This document shows positions 3,600 through 6,534 of a stretch of 6,534 nt of DNA, piece by piece (within the stretch, counting starts at the first letter, position 1; each line of letters begins with the position of its first letter). The notes under the pieces are model-generated. The model worked only from the letters and a program-made list of their open reading frames with translations. It did not search any database and was not told the origin of the DNA. A program made the translations under genes and the position numbers. The stretch comes from Ruminococcaceae bacterium UBA3710 (GTDB lineage Bacteria; Bacillota; Clostridia; Oscillospirales; Acutalibacteraceae), in NCBI GenBank assembly GCA_002371985.1, contig DFHZ01000131.1, positions 1-6,534 on the forward strand, in the 5' to 3' direction.

Positions 3600-6534
3600 C
3601 TACTCCATTGTAAAGATTGAGCCGTTAAACTTAAAGGTATAATCTTTTGAAAGCGTATAAGAAGAGCCGTCGATAAACTTAAATACAGAGCCGCTGCCAA
3701 GTACATATTGCTTATTCTTGAAATAGCCGACATTAAAGTAAAAACCTAAACAGATTTTTCCATTATTTTTAGTCATTGCAATATATCCGACATTTTTATA
3801 ACCGCTTTCCAAAATACTGCATCCGTTATCGGTAACAAGAAAATCTTTAAGCGGAGTATCGTCAGGTAAATCGGTTTCAACTACGAAATGCTTACTGTTA
3901 CTCTCGATAATGTTTTCAAAAGTAATCTCACCTAAATTATCCTCTATCCAGCCATTCTCTGTAAATTTGAGTTTCACTGTATTATTAAGTGTATAGGTTG
4001 AGCCGTCAGAGAATTTGAAAACAGAGCCTTTTTTCAAAATGTATGACTGTCCGACAGAGAATGCATCATTAAACACAAATCCTATGTAAATACAGTTATC
4101 TTCTCCTTTGACCATACTTGCCCAACCGAACGGTTGTGAGCCTTCTTGTAAAATAGAAGATCCGTTATCTGTACTCAAAAAGTTTTTACAGGCAGTATTT
4201 GCAGGTAAATCGGTTTTAAATTGTATCAATGTAGAATTGCCGAAGTTATAGGCACAAGAAACAGAGCCTTGAGGTGCCGGAATTTCAGAATCGTTTACCC
4301 ATTTTGAGCCATCCCAGTGTGCATTGAATGTTTCGGTTATTACAATGGCATTATCACCATAAGCAATTACCGAATCTTTCATAATTGTAAGTACCTTGCC
4401 GTTATGCGGAATGTTAAGACAAAGAGTTTTATTATTGCTGTAGCCTATAAAATTGTAGCCGTCAGATGTGATTTCTTTTCCGTCAATCAATATTTTTCCT
4501 TCAAAAGAAAGAAGCGTATTATCATTAGGAACTTTAAAATCGTAACATTCTGTAAACTGCACCAAAACATTTTGAGTATATCCCGGTGTTAATTTAATCT
4601 TATCTACAACAAGTTTTTCTTGTCCGCCAACAGTAACATATTCGTCAGCCGGTGGAGTCGGTATTTCTTGGTCGGTTATCCACTTATTTCCGTCCCAATG
4701 AGCATTAAAAGTTTCGTTTATTAATACTGCTTTGTCGCCTGAGTAAACAACCGAATCTTTCATAATCGTAAGGACTTTACCTTTATGCGGAACGTTGAAA
4801 CAAATTGTTGTATTTTTAGGATAACCTACAACATCGACATTTTCGGATGATAACTCTTTACCGTCTATCATTAGTTTGCCGCTGAAATAAAGTTGTTCGT
4901 TATCCTCTTTGGCTCCGAAATCATAAAACTGTGTAAACTGAACAAGGTTTTCCGTGGTATAACCGGCATTTAGTTTTATTTTATCAACAACAAGTTTTTG
5001 TTCATTGTTTACGGTTATATATTCGTCTGCCGGCGGATTTGGTATTTCAGAAACATTTACCCAGTTTTCGCCGTTCCAATATGCATTGAAAGTTTCGTTT
5101 ATTACTACTGCTTTATTTGCATAATATACGATTGAGCCCTTGGTTACCGTAAGAATTTTACCTTTATGAGGAGCATTAAAGCAAATGGTGGTATTATTCT
5201 TATATCCGACAACTTTAACATTTTCTTCAGGTATTTTCTTACCGTCAATTCTTAAATCTCCGCTGAATTTAAGCGGTGTATCATCTGTATCGGCACCAAA
5301 GTCGCTGAAATCAATAAATTGAACAAGATTTTCTGTTGTATATCCCGGAGTAAGTTTTGTTTTATTTAAAACAAGTTTTTGTTCATTGTTTACGGTAATA
5401 TATTCGTCTGCCGGTGGATCAGGGATTTTTCCGACATTAACCCAGTTTTTTCCATTCCAATATGCATTGAAAGTATTATCAACTATTGCGACTTTATCAC
5501 CGTAATAAATCTTACTGCCTTTCATAACGGTAACGATATTGCCGTTATGAGGAGTATTAAGACAAATAGTTTTATTGTTCTTATAACCGATAAAATTGGC
5601 TTTTTCGGATTTTCCGTTGATGAGCAGAGTTCCCTCAAAAGATAAAGGAGTATTATCTTCCGGAACACCGAAATCAAAGAAATCTGTAAACTGAACAACT
5701 TTGTTTGTAGAATATCCCGGTGTAAGTTCTTTGTTGCCCACACAGGTCATTGTTTTTCCGTCAACTGTAATCGTGTAATAGTTATTTTTTAACGCAATAC
5801 TCTCAAAAGTAAGCGAAACACCTTTTGCAACATTCTTCATTCCGTTGCTCGGTCCGAACACAAACTGCAAACCTTTAAGAACTTGATCGTAAGAACCTAT
5901 ATCTACAACATAATCCTGCATTTTGCCGGTGTTTTCAGACGATAATTTAATATTTGCAAGCAATTTTCCGTCATAGTCAAAAACACGCATACTTGAATAT
6001 GAAGAATTAGAAATGTTCATACGCAGAACTATTGAAGTGTTATCGCCCTTTTCCATAGGCTTCGGGAAAATCATTTTAATACCCGAGCAAACACCCCAGT
6101 TACCTGTTCCGAGTTCAAGATTAACACAGTTTTTACCGTATGAAGCCGAAAACTCTTTTGGTTTATAACCGATATGTTCCTGTTCGGTACTGAAATTAAG
6201 TTTATCTGTAAACATCTCGCAATAAAGCGGGTCGTCAAATGCAGCGAGTAAACCATGCGGATCTACTCCGTAAATTGCATTACTCTCTTCTGCATCAAGA
6301 GTTAAAACTCCGTCGCCTAACGGTTTAACACGAACATATCCTTTTTTACCGTCCAATCTAACCGAAGTATCTGTTACGGTTTTTTCATTGCCGTTTAAAT
6401 TAACAAGATAACCTGCTGCACCGTCTACCTTATCCCATGTTGCACGATTTCCGCTTATCTTTACATCGGTACTTTGCAGTTTTTGTGCTACCGAAATACT
6501 GTCGACATAAAGCGTCATATCGGTTGTATATCCG
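3600..6534 (-). CDS. Large multi-module protein, type A and type B repeat modules (5' end outside window)
   Basis: The frame is open from the window edge to TAG 3600-3602, giving 977 visible residues. Residues are numbered here from the Met at 6516-6518. That Met is internal: the frame continues upstream as GYTTD and no ribosome binding site precedes it. Order: tail of a domain ending LYVDSISVA (1-11), a fibronectin-III-like domain (17-84), a galactose-binding-like beta-sandwich (87-246), four type A modules (247-750), and two type B modules (751-972). No catalytic domain, dockerin or membrane anchor is visible. The C-terminus coincides with the end of a module, so the gene looks intact there. 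An extracellular glycan-binding role is inferred from repeat build and from the dockerin-bearing neighbour 89 bases downstream, which shares the modules. I do not recognise the family. Confidence 0.9.
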   Translation of the reverse strand, partial: GYTTDMTLYVDSISVAQKLQSTDVKISGNRATWDKVDGAAGYLVNLNGNEKTVTDTSVRLDGKKGYVRVKPLGDGVLTLDAEESNAIYGVDPHGLLAAFDDPLYCEMFTDKLNFSTEQEHIGYKPKEFSASYGKNCVNLELGTGNWGVCSGIKMIFPKPMEKGDNTSIVLRMNISNSSYSSMRVFDYDGKLLANIKLSSENTGKMQDYVVDIGSYDQVLKGLQFVFGPSNGMKNVAKGVSLTFESIALKNNYYTITVDGKTMTCVGNKELTPGYSTNKVVQFTDFFDFGVPEDNTPLSFEGTLLINGKSEKANFIGYKNNKTICLNTPHNGNIVTVMKGSKIYYGDKVAIVDNTFNAYWNGKNWVNVGKIPDPPADEYITVNNEQKLVLNKTKLTPGYTTENLVQFIDFSDFGADTDDTPLKFSGDLRIDGKKIPEENVKVVGYKNNTTICFNAPHKGKILTVTKGSIVYYANKAVVINETFNAYWNGENWVNVSEIPNPPADEYITVNNEQKLVVDKIKLNAGYTTENLVQFTQFYDFGAKEDNEQLYFSGKLMIDGKELSSENVDVVGYPKNTTICFNVPHKGKVLTIMKDSVVYSGDKAVLINETFNAHWDGNKWITDQEIPTPPADEYVTVGGQEKLVVDKIKLTPGYTQNVLVQFTECYDFKVPNDNTLLSFEGKILIDGKEITSDGYNFIGYSNNKTLCLNIPHNGKVLTIMKDSVIAYGDNAIVITETFNAHWDGSKWVNDSEIPAPQGSVSCAYNFGNSTLIQFKTDLPANTACKNFLSTDNGSSILQEGSQPFGWASMVKGEDNCIYIGFVFNDAFSVGQSYILKKGSVFKFSDGSTYTLNNTVKLKFTENGWIEDNLGEITFENIIESNSKHFVVETDLPDDTPLKDFLVTDNGCSILESGYKNVGYIAMTKNNGKICLGFYFNVGYFKNKQYVLGSGSVFKFIDGSSYTLSKDYTFKFNGSIFTME
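3603..3929 (-). repeat. Type B module, C-terminal copy (residues 864-972)
   Basis: FVVETDLPDDTPLKDFLVTD, NGCSILESGYKNVGYIAM, GKICLGFYFN, GSGSVFKFIDGSSYTL, and the ending FKFNGS. The protein stops nine codons after the FNG motif begins. It matches copy 4 of the dockerin protein closely in the DNGC..ESG..NVGYI block. Confidence 0.82.
3936..4268 (-). repeat. Type B module, first copy in the upstream protein (residues 751-861)
   Basis: CAYNFGNSTLIQFKTDLPAN, NFLSTDNGSSILQEGSQ, FGWASM, GQSYILKKGSVFKFSDGS, and the ending FTENGWIED. It matches copy 3 of the dockerin protein by its GN start, GW core and GQSY block. Confidence 0.82.
4269..4646 (-). repeat. Type A module, copy 4 (residues 625-750)
   Basis: EYVTVGGQEKLVVDKIKL, GYTQNVLVQF, DNTLLSFEG, IGYSNNKTLCLNIPHNGK, MKDSVIAYGDNA, FNAHWDGSKWVN. 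The linker to the next module is IPAPQ. The adjoining type B module begins directly after it. Confidence 0.9.
4647..5027 (-). repeat. Type A module, copy 3 (residues 498-624)
   Basis: EYITVNNEQKLVVDKIKL, GYTTENLVQF, VGYPKNTTICFNVPHKGK, MKDSVVYSGDKAV, FNAHWDGNKW, and linker IPTPPAD. The usual DNTPL is here DNEQL. It is nearly identical to copy 2 at its head and to copy 4 at its tail. Confidence 0.9.
4990..5038 (-). repeat. Direct DNA repeat, copy 1 of 2
   Basis: Forty-nine bases match 5371-5419 with two mismatches, at a spacing of exactly 381 bases. They encode the boundary between type A modules (linker PPADEYITVNNEQKLV). Near-identity at DNA level marks recent duplication or gene conversion of this boundary. 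Confidence 0.9.
5028..5408 (-). repeat. Type A module, copy 2 (residues 371-497)
   Basis: EYITVNNEQKLVLNK, GYTTENLVQF, DTPLKFSG, VGYKNNTTICFNAPHKGK, FNAYWNGENWVN, and linker IPNPPAD. Its length of 127 codons gives the 381-base period shared with copy 3. Confidence 0.9.
5371..5419 (-). repeat. Direct DNA repeat, copy 2 of 2
   Basis: Partner of 4990-5038, with two mismatches in 49 bases. A more diverged third version lies near 4607-4656, at the head of type A copy 4. Confidence 0.9.
5409..5780 (-). repeat. Type A module, copy 1 (residues 247-370)
   Basis: Head YYTITVDGK, then LTPGYSTNKVVQFTDFFDFG, DNTPLSFEG, IGYKNNKTICLNTPHNGN, MKGSKIYYGDK and the ending FNAYWNGKNWVN. A Pro-rich IPDPPAD linker follows. 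It is the copy most different at its head from copies 2 and 3. Confidence 0.85.
5781..6260 (-). other. Galactose-binding-like beta-sandwich (residues 87-246)
   Basis: The roughly 160-residue segment runs from HGLLAAFDDPLYCEMFTD to GVSLTFESIALKNN. It includes SIVLRMNIS, MRVFDYDG and YVVDIGSY strands, resembling carbohydrate-binding jelly-roll domains that end in an F-x-S/D-I-x-L strand. The window-edge fragment ends similarly (TLYVDSISVA), so a second copy probably precedes the fibronectin-like domain. Ligand is unknown. Confidence 0.5.
6267..6470 (-). other. Fibronectin-III-like domain (residues 17-84 of the upstream protein)
   Basis: The pattern VKISGNRATWDKVDGAAGYL followed by VNLNGNEKTVTDTSVRL and YVRVKPLGDG matches the fibronectin-III strand layout: a Trp in strand B, A-x-GY-V in strand C, and a late V-x-V-x-P strand. 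Such domains are common spacers in secreted glycan-active proteins. Confidence 0.6.

Noticed and set aside
4317..5645. Plus-strand open frames at 4317-4592 and 5379-5645
   Set aside because: They are antisense to the type A modules. Their resemblance to each other (for example NGI/NDIAVMR-like stretches) simply mirrors the coding repeats on the minus strand.
4269..5780. Regular repeats as a CRISPR array or non-coding satellite
   Set aside because: The period is about 380 bases, a multiple of three, and the repeats are one continuous coding frame of protein modules.
6516..6518. ATG as the start of the upstream gene
   Set aside because: The frame stays open to the window edge (GYTTD precedes it), no ribosome binding site is visible in the 16 bases before it, and the Met lies in a domain-ending strand. 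The true start is outside the window.

Overview
The window is almost wall-to-wall coding on the minus strand. It holds two very large secreted-type modular proteins, both cut by the window edges. Transcription runs from high to low coordinates. The upstream gene (3600-6534) enters from the right edge with its N-terminus missing and ends at a TAG at 3600-3602. After an 89-base gap a second gene starts at 3510 and runs off the left edge still open, giving 1170 visible codons without a stop. I translated this second gene by hand from the minus strand. There is no convincing gene on the plus strand.

The downstream protein has a Sec signal peptide, five tandem beta-rich modules of about 105-120 residues, a well-formed two-repeat type I dockerin, then a glycoside-hydrolase-like TIM barrel. 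A sixth copy of the module sits inside the barrel, between its first and second predicted strands. A Ser/Thr-rich stretch and the start of a further domain follow and are cut off. The upstream protein, as far as visible, has the tail of one domain, a fibronectin-III-like domain, a galactose-binding-like beta-sandwich, four tandem modules of about 126 residues (type A), and two modules of the kind found in the downstream protein (type B).

A and B modules share the same landmarks in the same order: GYxT then (V/I)QF, DTPLxF, GY, a (K/T)ICL-like strand, a GS turn, and a terminal FNGxxW. They therefore look like one module superfamily that has been duplicated within and between the two genes. No module matches a family I can name. 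A binding role, probably for carbohydrate, is inferred from context: dockerin, hydrolase-like barrel, tandem arrangement and secretion.

The dockerin, AT-rich DNA, strong AGGAGG ribosome binding site and standard stop usage suggest an anaerobic, fibre- or glycan-degrading Clostridia member, most likely a Ruminococcus-like gut or rumen bacterium. Species is not determinable. The two genes probably form one transcription unit. The dockerin-bearing enzyme-like protein could attach to a cellulosome-type scaffold, while the module-rich upstream protein shows no dockerin in its visible part.
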